Assembly: GCA_946414805.1 (NCBI GenBank)
Contig: CAMKPZ010000011.1
Span: 1-43,958 of the forward strand
Direction of reading: 5' to 3'
From: an uncultured Bacteroidales bacterium
GTDB lineage: Bacteria; Bacteroidota; Bacteroidia; Bacteroidales; Paludibacteraceae
Length of the DNA: 43,958 nt
The stretch's first letter is position 1, and the number at the start of each line of letters is the position of its first letter. Below the pieces are notes generated by a model. That model was not told where the DNA came from. It did no database searches and saw only the letters and a list, made by a program, of their open reading frames with translations. Below, one piece after another: positions 23,592 to 32,092 of the stretch. Both the position numbers and the translations under genes were made by a program.

Positions 23592-23616
23592 AATGATTAC
23601 ATTTTCATTTCCGCTG

Positions 23617-23648
23617 CAAAGGTACTACAAAAATTTGACATGCGCAAA
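23617..23648 (-). promoter_or_regulatory. Bacteroidota-type promoter for the small peptide genes
   Basis: On the minus strand, TTTG (23648-23645), a 20-nt spacer and TACCTTTG (23624-23617) match the consensus fully. It follows the stop codon of the 2500-residue gene by about 30 nt. Confidence 0.75.
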
Positions 23649-23657
23649 TTTTTGTAG
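23625..23657. repeat. 13-bp inverted repeat abutting the -7 box (palindrome copy B)
   Basis: The perfect arms CTACAAAAATTTG (23625-23637) and CAAATTTTTGTAG (23645-23657) have a 7-nt loop. Outer flanks GCTGCAAAGGTA and TCCTTTTTGCAA extend the symmetry imperfectly. The arrangement matches copy A at 7255-7300: stop codon of a minus-strand gene, then palindrome, then -7 box of the next gene. Confidence 0.8.
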
Positions 23658-23676
23658 TCCTTTTTGCAACTTTTTG

Positions 23677-26600
23677 TTACTTCACGAGTCTTCCCGTACC
23701 ATCGTACATCTTCTCGCCGCGGATGATAAACAACTCGCCGTTGATCATCACCTTGCGCGGAGCCTCTGAAGCCTCAGCATTGTCAATCGCTGTCGGTACC
23801 TGATCAGGACCGTTTACACCCATCGTTACGCGGCGACGACCAGGAGCCGGAGCATTGTTGGGCTCAAGATAGCCAACCTCGCTCAACTTCACATAAGCAC
23901 GGTTAGCCGGAAGAATCAACTCTGTCAAGTCTACGCAACTCCATAGTGCACGGTTTGCAAAGTAATAAACACCATCAAGCTCTGTCAGCGTTGTAGCTGT
24001 AAATGTACCATACATACCATGCGTTCCTTCTTCAGCAGGGTTATCTACGTGGTTTTCTCCGTAGAAGATATTGATTACATCTCCGTGCGCTTGGAATACA
24101 TACGGAATACCTGCCTTCAGTTCGGTAACCTCGTCAAATGCGATCTTGCCGTATTGCGGTTCACGACCTGCGATTTCATAGAAGGTTGCTCCGAATGCTG
24201 CGCCGGCAGGAACATTGTTCGGCAAGCAGATTGTTCCATATACGCCTGCGCCCAACATCTCGTCACGCGTGTAATCCGGACTCTCCTTAACGGTGAAGGT
24301 AATCTTCTGCACACGCATCGGCTTGCCTGCTGTTACAGGTACATTCTCGATGGTTACATCTCCGGCCGGAACATATACTACGTAATCGGTGAAAGTACTG
24401 GTCAGTGCAAATTCTGCGCTGCCGATTTTCATCTTCATTGCACTACCATCATTGCGGGCATTGATCTTCAAGATACCTCCCTTAGTGGTATGCATGTGCA
24501 GGCTTGCACCCTGGTAGTACACATTAGATGTATTACGGATTGCGTATGCATTATTGTTACCTTCAATCTTATCCCAGTAACCACCACCAAGAACATAGTT
24601 CGCGAGAACCAAACCATTAGCGGTTGCGACACGGGGACCGTGATTCTTATTGTCGATAACCTCGTCAATTGCAGAGCCATCAGCACGAGCAGTAATCTCT
24701 GCCCAGTCCCAAATAGTGCTCTCGGTTACATCTGCCAGCGGAACAATGTCCGGCAGGAGAGTTACCAGAGCGACAGCCGAAGCATTGCCGCAGTCGGTTG
24801 TAACAACTACTTTGTAGTACTGTGTAGCAACCGGAGTCGGGATTGCGTACGAAGCGGCATCAGCTGCGCCTGGGATAGCTACGGCATTGTTTCCTTCTGC
24901 ATCATCGCAGGTGAACCATGCGTAGTGAGGATTAGCACCGGTAGCAACTGCATTCAGTGCGATCGATGCAGCAGCCTTGCCGGAGATATTCGCCATCGTT
25001 ACCGATGCAGCCTCATTAACGCTCAATACAGCCTCAGCAGACTTAGTCGAAGCACTGCGATAACCTGCTGCGCTGTTGGTAGCGATGCAGTAGTACGTAC
25101 CTGCTTCGGTCGGAGTATATGTAGCAGCCGTTGCGCCGGCAATAACCTCATCATCCTTGTACCAAGCATAAGAGGTAACAGGAGAAGCCGTTGCATTCAG
25201 AGCTGCGAATGTTCCGCCCTCGCAGATTGCCTCGTCAGACAATGCGCCGTTGAATACCGGAGCCTCTGCTTTCGGATCAGCCTCTACTGCACAGATGCGG
25301 GATACTTGAAGTGTGCCGTTAAATGCGAACCAATAAACCTTACCCGCCTCGAAATCTCCGTTTGCTATCAAGATGCACGATTTACCATCTGCTGCATAAG
25401 AGTTATCCATACTTGTTGTAGCAGCCATTGTACTATAGGTTAACGACTGTTTTGCAAGGAAGTTTGCCTTATCCTCCGAGACCTGAACAGCATTTGCAGT
25501 TGCCCAATCACGAGTGTTGCCTGTGCTATAGAAACGAACTTGCTTCATATCTTTCTCAAAGATCATTACGCAACGTTCTTTCTTATAAACATTGACATTT
25601 TCATTTTCAAAGTTCTTACCCGTATCGAATACATGGCTCTCATTGTATTTACCGCTAGAAGAAGCATTGTAAATCGTCCACACACCGGAGTTCGTGTACT
25701 CATAGGTCGGATCTGCAATCTCGCCTACAAACGTAGCGCAGCTCGGATCAGCAGCAATCACGATGGTTGCCTCTTCCGAGTTAACCGATGTAGCCGGCTT
25801 GCTCTCCTCGGTGTTGGTAACAACTACGCGGTAGGTGTACGAACCGATTGCAGAAACTGTCGGAGTGTACGAAGCAGCCGTAGCTCCATCGATATCCTCA
25901 AATTCCAAACCGTTCTTAACCTGCCATTGATAACTCAATGTACCTGTGCCGGTTGCCTCTACCTCCAGAGCCGCAATGCTTGCGCCCTCAACATAGTCGG
26001 TGCCTTCCGGTTGAGTAGTAATCTCCGGAGCGGCAGACGGAGCTACCTTGGTAATCGTTACGGTGTAAGTAACCTCACCATCTTCAGCGTAATCACTTGT
26101 TACCTTATAGGTCACAGGATTGGTAAAGTTTTGTTCACCGCTCTTGTCAAGGTGTGCACTTCCGTTAGCCCATGCCTTGATGGTCGGTGTCAGTGCCGTT
26201 ACATCGAAGCTCTCCGGTACGGAAGCCGTGATAGCCTTGGTCGTCGGGTTGATATCCAATGCACCGATACCCTCGATCTCGAAGCTCTCAATGAACGGAT
26301 CCATGTAACGCTGTACGGATACAGAGAGTACATGCGGATTCCATGAGTTGCTATTATCACGCGCGAGATATAAGGTGCGGGAAGCTTTCGTCAAAGCTAC
26401 TTTGTTATGCCCAACGGCTAATGTCGGAGCCGTCTCTGCATTTACAAGCAGGTTTTCACCGGTTTCAACCGTTTCACCGCCATCATATGCAGCATATACC
26501 AGCAACTTGTACGTTCCGCCGATCTTTGATACTTCCAAATCAACTATATCACCAACTTGGAAACTTTCACCTTCCGGCAATTCAATCTTCAGATAGGACT

Positions 26601-29600
26601 TCTTTTGGAATTTAGAACCGGTATCACCCTCCTCATCACGACCGCTTACCTTGCTGTTCGCCAGAGTAACTTGCTCTGCTTTCAGATAAGAAGCCTCTGC
26701 GTCACGGGTAATAGCATTATCGGTCACATTACCCTTAACCAGGCAAACGCCCTCTTTGGCTGCAATATTGAAGTGAACCTGATACTGCTTGAAGTTCTCC
26801 GTATTAGCTTTCTCGGTAACTTTCACAAGAGCGCTTTGGTCAATGTCAATACGGGCTGCCAACTGCACAACGGCTACCTCAACCAGTTCCGGATTAACCA
26901 CATCATTGAGTACATATGTTACCTCCGGATAAGCCTCACCGTAAGCGAGGTTGTACTCATAACGTGTAGTCGATGCTGCGAAACCTTCGATAGAAGTACC
27001 GCCTACCTTCAGATCCTTGAGGGTCAGGTCAACAGTCACTTCCGCTGCCTCAATATCCATTTCGGAGATATAGAGTGTTCCGCCATCAGCCGTAATTTCA
27101 TGTACACCGGCCTCCAATGCAAAGGTCTGCTCTACCAATGAGCTCAGATTCATTGCATTGTCGTTCACCAGTTTACCCTCTGTAGTTGCTACTGCAGGTT
27201 CTGCATTGGATACTGCATAGTTACGTGCTCCACCATAACCTGCTGCCTTAATCTTCAGCGTTGCGGTATAGCCTGACTTGATCGTAACAGTCAGCTTGGA
27301 AGAGGCATCATTCTTCAGTTTCAAATGCGAAGTAATCGCCTGAAGAGCACCTGTCTTGCAATCATAGCTACCGTTGGTCAATACTACGCTTGTGATTCCT
27401 TCCTCACCTTCGAACAAGGTATAAGCGATGCCCTTGTTATCACCGGCTGCATTATCCACCTTTCCTCTCGGAGTCAGATAGGTTACACCGTCATAGTGGA
27501 AAGCGTCATTGTATGCATATACATAATGGTTCGGCTCGGCTGCCTCCCATTTAGCATACAGCGTAACATCGGCTTCAGATGTCACTACGGCACCCGGAAC
27601 ATAAGCGTTCTCCAGACCTGCCTCAGCGAACCAGCCCTTGAACACATTGCCGGCCTTAACCGGAGATTCAACAGACGGCATGTTAGCACCTGTTGCTGCA
27701 AACGTTGCTGCAATCTCGTTACCGCCGTTGGTGTTCAGGTAAATCTTGCAACCCGGAGTTACAGCATATTGGTTATTAGCATCTTTCTCTGTTACAGGAA
27801 CAAAGCCTTCTGCGCAGTTCTCTACAGCAACTACCTCGCTGAACTTACCGCCACTGATGAAGTTATTTACATCTACCGTCGTAACTTCACCATTGAACTC
27901 ACCATTGGTAACAGCCATTGTTACTGCCGGAGCCGGGTCGTTAACTTGCGGGTTCGACTCGTTGAGAGCCTTCACACCATTGAACGTACCGCCGTTGATG
28001 GTAACAGAGATCTCTTTCTTGGTGGTATGCTGTGCGATAGCGATAGCAGCACCGCTGGTAGTCGAACCACTGCCGTTCGGATTGCAAGAGAACTCAGTTG
28101 CGGTTGCGGTGAAGGTACCGTCGTTGATTACTAATGTACCCGCGCGCATCTCGATTGCGGCATCCACACCTGTCAAGCTTCCGTCGTTAACCGTCAATGT
28201 ACCTACCTGTGGATGGTAAATGGCAATACCTACTGTACCGGTAATCGTACCGCCGTTGATTGTGATGACGGTATTGTTACGGCTACCGTTGCCGGTGATA
28301 CCATAATAATAACCTGTGAGGGCACCGCCATTAACAACCAGTGTGGCAGGGGTAGAAGCGTCGTCGCCCAACTTGGTCAGAGCCACTGCGGCATATGCCT
28401 TATCGCCCGAAACAACAGAACCTGCATCCGGATCGCTCGAATCATTGATAGTCAGGCTTGCGCCGTTATGAACGAGGATCACACCGCTCGGAAGAGTTGC
28501 GTCACCTTCATACTCGATTGTATGACCATTGAGATCAAGAATAGTATTGGCGGAAATCTCAATCTGGGCAGTTACATCTACATCCTTCAGCAGAACGATT
28601 TCGCCATCTGCCGCGTGTGCCAATGCCTCAGCAAGTGTAGGATAGTTGGTCTCGCCAATACGAGCCTCACCGACATCCTCACGCCATGTTGCGGTCAGCG
28701 TTACTGCGTTGCCCGGCATGGTGAATGAACCACCGGCTGCTACAGAAGTAACACCTTCAACATCGGCTACTGCCCAACCGTCGAAAATATGGTCGGTATA
28801 AGTAAAGTCACAATCAGGAGCCGTTACTTGAGCACCAACTTCGTAGTTCACTGGACTCATCGTCTCAGAACCGTCTGCACCGCCCTTCGCAAACGAAACA
28901 GCGTATTTCGTCACATTGTTCAATGTACCGGCAATAGTTACATTCTTGCCCATACGATAACCGTTTCCGGTTGTTGCTGTCGAATACAATTTGATAGAAA
29001 CGGTACCGGAGAATGCCTTTGAACCTGCATTAGTCAACTCAATCGGCTTCAACTGACCCGATGCCATATCTGTTTTTTCAATAGACAATGCTTCACTACC
29101 CTGATTGTCCTCTACTACCAATGTAAAGTCACAATCGGCATTAATTGGCTGTACGTTCAGCAATACATTGCATGGAACAAACTTCTTGCCCTCAGGAACA
29201 GTAAAGGTAAATGCAATATATCCTTCTGCATTGGTCGAAGCAATACCAACCGTCATAGTGCTGTTGGCTGTTGCTTTTGAGATAATCATATTGCTCTGTA
29301 CCGGATCAGCGGTTGCAGTAATGCCTTTATCTGCTTTGGAGAACGAAGTGAAGGTTGTTGCGTTTATCGGCAGCGTCCACTCTGCATAAGCAGCACCGCA
29401 ATAAGCAGTTACTATAATCTCTTTCTCTATACTTGCCGCTTCGTATGTCGCATCTGTGGCAACATTTGCTGTAATGGTTGCAGTTCCTGCTCCCACATAG
29501 TGCAGTTTGTTTCCGTCAACGATCTTTGCTACACTTTCATTCGAGGAACTGAAAGTAACAGCACCAGTCGAAGCGCCCTTATCTACTGCCAATGTTACAT

Positions 29601-31173
29601 CAGCATCAGTACCTGCATTACCTCCTACTGGAGCTGTTGTCCAACTGATTGTCAGCGGGTTTTTTTCTACATTCCAATGGGCTTTGAGTTCAACACTGGC
29701 TGTTACAACTGCATCCCAATCATAGGCATCCTCTCCATCAAACCAACCTGCAAATTCAAAACCCGACTTCGTCGGATCTGTCGGTTTAGTTGCTTTTGCG
29801 CCATCTAAAACGCTCAAAGATGAAACAGCTGATCCTCCATCAGAATCAAACGATATACTATGGAATGTGCCATCATAAATCTTTACTGCAAACATAGCCC
29901 AGTTCATATTACCGCTAGAAGTAATGGTATACTCACCTGGACCAACGGCATTAAAATCATGAGAAGCCGTAGATGTTTCCCATGTAATTTCTTGAATTGT
30001 AGTTGAACCTTTCTTTAATTGCACCTTACGTCCAGAACTTCCAGATTTAACAATTGCATATAATTTACCAGCTTTGTTAGCAGGAACAGTAAAGGTCGTT
30101 GTTGGAGTCTTTGAACTTGAATACTGAGTTACATTGTATGTCTTTCCATCAATTGTTACTGAACCCGTAGCAGAGCCACTTCCGCTTGGCAATGTACCCG
30201 CAAAGAAATCATTTTCATTATTTGTAACACTTGCCGTTGTTGCATCTGCATCTTTCGAGAACCAGAAATACAACTTATCAGCAGCAGTTGATTCAGCAGC
30301 AGTAGTGAATACAACTGTAAATTCTGCATTCACATTATTTGCACCATCTTTGAGAGCGCCTTCTGCAACCGTAAGAGTGTAAGCTGTACTATTTGCCAAC
30401 CCTGCATATGGAACTGTTACTGCCGCACCACTTGCTGCAATACTTGCAGTTGTCAAAGAGCCGGCACCACCGGATATTGAGAACTTAGAAGCATCTGCAA
30501 TCGATACACCCTCGCTCATCGTCAAAACGATATTGCCGCTTACTGCTACATTCGTTGCATTGGCTGCCGGAATGGAACTTGCCAACGTGGGAGCAGTTTC
30601 ATCTGCAACACCCGGATTACTTCCACCAGTTGAACGGGTAACCGTTACAGTTCCAAATTTCGAATCTGAGTTATTACGATTAATGGTGAACGAACTCTGC
30701 CCTGCAACACCATCATCTGCAACTACTTCATAAGATGCTATTGCAGTTTCTCCGCCCGGAATAGTAGTGGTGACCTGTATCGAGTTATTAATTTTAACGC
30801 CCGTAGTTTTATTACTCGAAGCATGAGATGCGACAACAAATGATATCACATCACCTTCTGCAAATTCACCACTAGATAGTGTACATTTTATTGCAGAACC
30901 GCTATTAAACTTATAAAATGTTTGAGTTCCTATGGTTAATTCATTAGATCCACCCGTTGGAAATACCGTGGTCACTTCCGCGGTACCACCTGTAGTTGCA
31001 TTCGACTGCTTTGCCACATTAGTAGCACTTGTCAACGTAAAGGGGCCAAAAATAGTTTCATCCGCCCACATCTGTCCGATGCCGAGGATGAAGATTAAGA
31101 ATAATGCGCCTAAATAGCGCCAAATAGTTCGTGTCCCTCGCGGAACAGACTTACTTAGAAATTGTTTTTTCAT
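23677..31173 (-). CDS. Giant mosaic surface protein with beta-helix, Ig-like and InlB-type repeats
   Basis: This is an exported protein of nearly 2500 residues; its function is unknown, and adhesion or glycan binding is plausible. The start at 31173 (MKKQF; an in-frame ATG lies two codons earlier) gives a long signal peptide ending near GQMWA. Numbering from the earlier ATG, visible modules in order are: an Ig-like SbsA-type domain (about 190-290, DETAPTLASSIPAANA), a Listeria-Bacteroides repeat (about 440-505, ending ELKAHW), an Ig-like domain, a parallel beta-helix (about 845-1110, repeated NGG and NDG turns), a second Listeria-Bacteroides repeat (about 1142-1215, ending LYAKW), Ig-like domains near 1720 and 1975, and a C-terminal motif GELFIIRGEKMYDGTGRLV typical of type IX secretion cargo. 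It follows hepT by 65 nt with no clear promoter in that gap. Confidence 0.9.
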   Translation of the reverse strand: MKKQFLSKSVPRGTRTIWRYLGALFLIFILGIGQMWADETIFGPFTLTSATNVAKQSNATTGGTAEVTTVFPTGGSNELTIGTQTFYKFNSGSAIKCTLSSGEFAEGDVISFVVASHASSNKTTGVKINNSIQVTTTIPGGETAIASYEVVADDGVAGQSSFTINRNNSDSKFGTVTVTRSTGGSNPGVADETAPTLASSIPAANATNVAVSGNIVLTMSEGVSIADASKFSISGGAGSLTTASIAASGAAVTVPYAGLANSTAYTLTVAEGALKDGANNVNAEFTVVFTTAAESTAADKLYFWFSKDADATTASVTNNENDFFAGTLPSGSGSATGSVTIDGKTYNVTQYSSSKTPTTTFTVPANKAGKLYAIVKSGSSGRKVQLKKGSTTIQEITWETSTASHDFNAVGPGEYTITSSGNMNWAMFAVKIYDGTFHSISFDSDGGSAVSSLSVLDGAKATKPTDPTKSGFEFAGWFDGEDAYDWDAVVTASVELKAHWNVEKNPLTISWTTAPVGGNAGTDADVTLAVDKGASTGAVTFSSSNESVAKIVDGNKLHYVGAGTATITANVATDATYEAASIEKEIIVTAYCGAAYAEWTLPINATTFTSFSKADKGITATADPVQSNMIISKATANSTMTVGIASTNAEGYIAFTFTVPEGKKFVPCNVLLNVQPINADCDFTLVVEDNQGSEALSIEKTDMASGQLKPIELTNAGSKAFSGTVSIKLYSTATTGNGYRMGKNVTIAGTLNNVTKYAVSFAKGGADGSETMSPVNYEVGAQVTAPDCDFTYTDHIFDGWAVADVEGVTSVAAGGSFTMPGNAVTLTATWREDVGEARIGETNYPTLAEALAHAADGEIVLLKDVDVTAQIEISANTILDLNGHTIEYEGDATLPSGVILVHNGASLTINDSSDPDAGSVVSGDKAYAAVALTKLGDDASTPATLVVNGGALTGYYYGITGNGSRNNTVITINGGTITGTVGIAIYHPQVGTLTVNDGSLTGVDAAIEMRAGTLVINDGTFTATATEFSCNPNGSGSTTSGAAIAIAQHTTKKEISVTINGGTFNGVKALNESNPQVNDPAPAVTMAVTNGEFNGEVTTVDVNNFISGGKFSEVVAVENCAEGFVPVTEKDANNQYAVTPGCKIYLNTNGGNEIAATFAATGANMPSVESPVKAGNVFKGWFAEAGLENAYVPGAVVTSEADVTLYAKWEAAEPNHYVYAYNDAFHYDGVTYLTPRGKVDNAAGDNKGIAYTLFEGEEGITSVVLTNGSYDCKTGALQAITSHLKLKNDASSKLTVTIKSGYTATLKIKAAGYGGARNYAVSNAEPAVATTEGKLVNDNAMNLSSLVEQTFALEAGVHEITADGGTLYISEMDIEAAEVTVDLTLKDLKVGGTSIEGFAASTTRYEYNLAYGEAYPEVTYVLNDVVNPELVEVAVVQLAARIDIDQSALVKVTEKANTENFKQYQVHFNIAAKEGVCLVKGNVTDNAITRDAEASYLKAEQVTLANSKVSGRDEEGDTGSKFQKKSYLKIELPEGESFQVGDIVDLEVSKIGGTYKLLVYAAYDGGETVETGENLLVNAETAPTLAVGHNKVALTKASRTLYLARDNSNSWNPHVLSVSVQRYMDPFIESFEIEGIGALDINPTTKAITASVPESFDVTALTPTIKAWANGSAHLDKSGEQNFTNPVTYKVTSDYAEDGEVTYTVTITKVAPSAAPEITTQPEGTDYVEGASIAALEVEATGTGTLSYQWQVKNGLEFEDIDGATAASYTPTVSAIGSYTYRVVVTNTEESKPATSVNSEEATIVIAADPSCATFVGEIADPTYEYTNSGVWTIYNASSSGKYNESHVFDTGKNFENENVNVYKKERCVMIFEKDMKQVRFYSTGNTRDWATANAVQVSEDKANFLAKQSLTYSTMAATTSMDNSYAADGKSCILIANGDFEAGKVYWFAFNGTLQVSRICAVEADPKAEAPVFNGALSDEAICEGGTFAALNATASPVTSYAWYKDDEVIAGATAATYTPTEAGTYYCIATNSAAGYRSASTKSAEAVLSVNEAASVTMANISGKAAASIALNAVATGANPHYAWFTCDDAEGNNAVAIPGAADAASYAIPTPVATQYYKVVVTTDCGNASAVALVTLLPDIVPLADVTESTIWDWAEITARADGSAIDEVIDNKNHGPRVATANGLVLANYVLGGGYWDKIEGNNNAYAIRNTSNVYYQGASLHMHTTKGGILKINARNDGSAMKMKIGSAEFALTSTFTDYVVYVPAGDVTIENVPVTAGKPMRVQKITFTVKESPDYTRDEMLGAGVYGTICLPNNVPAGAAFGATFYEIAGREPQYGKIAFDEVTELKAGIPYVFQAHGDVINIFYGENHVDNPAEEGTHGMYGTFTATTLTELDGVYYFANRALWSCVDLTELILPANRAYVKLSEVGYLEPNNAPAPGRRRVTMGVNGPDQVPTAIDNAEASEAPRKVMINGELFIIRGEKMYDGTGRLVK

Positions 31174-31244
31174 AAGCATTAAATTTAAAGTTAAACAAAA
31201 AGATTAGTTAAATGATTTTATTTTTATTTGTGTGTTATGATTTG

Positions 31245-31664
31245 TTATGCCGTTAAGTAGTACTCGTCGGTTATCTGAATCAAATACTCTACTGCCTCCA
31301 ATAACGGAGCAAGGTCGTTCTTGATTACGGATAACACATACTCCTCATTGATGTCGAAATAGCCGTGAGCTATGTGATTTCGCATCCCCATTATATCACG
31401 CCAAGGTATTTCCGGACGCTGGTTCAGGAACTCCATCCCAAGACGTTTTTCCACCTTCTTAACTTCCTCACCAATGACTTCTATCATCATTGCATTGCCA
31501 GCCAATCGTTGCATTCCGAGGGGGGACATCAACCATTCATCTACGTTCTCCACATCCTTATTCCACTCTAACAACATCGAAATCGCTTTCTGTATGTTCA
31601 AAAGCGTTTCATGCACGAGGCGTACATTTTCAGAATATTCTAATTCCATCTCTTTTAACCTCAT
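31245..31664 (-). CDS. hepT: HepT-like HEPN-domain toxin (DUF86)
   Basis: This is a 139-residue HEPN ribonuclease-type toxin. The signature RX4HXY is complete: Arg95, His100 and Tyr102 in RNHIAHGY. In the studied HepT/MntA pair of Shewanella, that tyrosine is AMPylated by MntA, which silences the RNase; the same is inferred here. The start may be at 31664 or 31649 (MELEYSE). Both overlap the 3' end of mntA, so the two are translationally coupled in the order antitoxin then toxin. It lies between rpoC and the giant surface gene, which is an ordinary place for a mobile toxin-antitoxin pair. Confidence 0.88.
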   Translation of the reverse strand: MRLKEMELEYSENVRLVHETLLNIQKAISMLLEWNKDVENVDEWLMSPLGMQRLAGNAMMIEVIGEEVKKVEKRLGMEFLNQRPEIPWRDIMGMRNHIAHGYFDINEEYVLSVIKNDLAPLLEAVEYLIQITDEYYLTA

Positions 31665-31923
31665 TTAGGAAGAAGGGCGTTAAACTACGATGTTTTAATA
31701 TCATATCCACATGCCTTCCGGTTAATTGCTCTAAATATTCTTGTGCTCCGCCTACTCCACGCAGCGTTGCCGGCATTTCCACGAACACATCCACATCACT
31801 ATCTTCTTTGTGCTCCCCACGAGCCACAGACCCGAAAAGCTGCATAGAAGTCATACCGAAACGCTCACGCAAAATCGGCGCGTGCTGTCTCAATGTTTCT
31901 ATATATTCAGATGTCGTTTTCAT
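31630..31923 (-). CDS. mntA: MntA-like minimal nucleotidyltransferase antitoxin
   Basis: This is a 97-residue protein of the MNT family. The nucleotidyltransferase motif GSX10DXD is intact (Gly31-Ser32, then Asp43 and Asp45, in LFGSVARGEHKEDSDVDVFV). The start at 31923 was chosen because it lies about 20 nt after a consensus -7 promoter box. The longer frame up to 32040 would run back through the promoter. Its expected role is AMPylation of the partner HEPN toxin. It overlaps hepT by 35 nt. Confidence 0.87.
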   Translation of the reverse strand: MKTTSEYIETLRQHAPILRERFGMTSMQLFGSVARGEHKEDSDVDVFVEMPATLRGVGGAQEYLEQLTGRHVDMILKHRSLTPFFLNEVKRDGIRIF

Positions 31924-31944
31924 CGCTTTTATATTTTCACGCTG

Positions 31945-31976
31945 CAAAGATACAGAAAATATTTCATATACGCAAA
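31945..31976 (-). promoter_or_regulatory. Bacteroidota-type promoter for mntA-hepT
   Basis: On the minus strand, TTTG (31976-31973), a 20-nt spacer and TATCTTTG (31952-31945) match the consensus. The leader is very short, about 15 nt. Confidence 0.75.
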
Positions 31977-32030
31977 CGTGAGGGCGCATGCGTACGAAAT
32001 TTCTACTATTTCCGTCAATTTTTACACCAA

Positions 32031-32058
32031 TCGCCCCCACTCATAAGAGCAGGGGCGA
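32031..32058 (-). terminator. Hairpin after rpoC, probable terminator
   Basis: The stem TCGCCCC / GGGGCGA with inner CTC/GAG pairs and a short ATAA loop lies about 35 nt beyond the rpoC stop. No clear T run follows on the minus strand, so termination strength is uncertain. The gap 31924-32092 holds only this hairpin and the mntA promoter. Confidence 0.6.
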
Positions 32059-32092
32059 TAGTCTATAATAAGGTCTTTATCCGGGCGGATGA

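Noticed and set aside
24019..25443. A 474-codon plus-strand frame opposite the giant gene
   Set aside because: It is Cys/Arg/Ile-rich without any recognisable domain and antisense to a well-supported mosaic protein.
32004..32040. Longer start for mntA at 32040
   Set aside because: The extension runs back through the consensus promoter (31945-31976) and adds residues unlike the family; the ATG at 31923 fits better.
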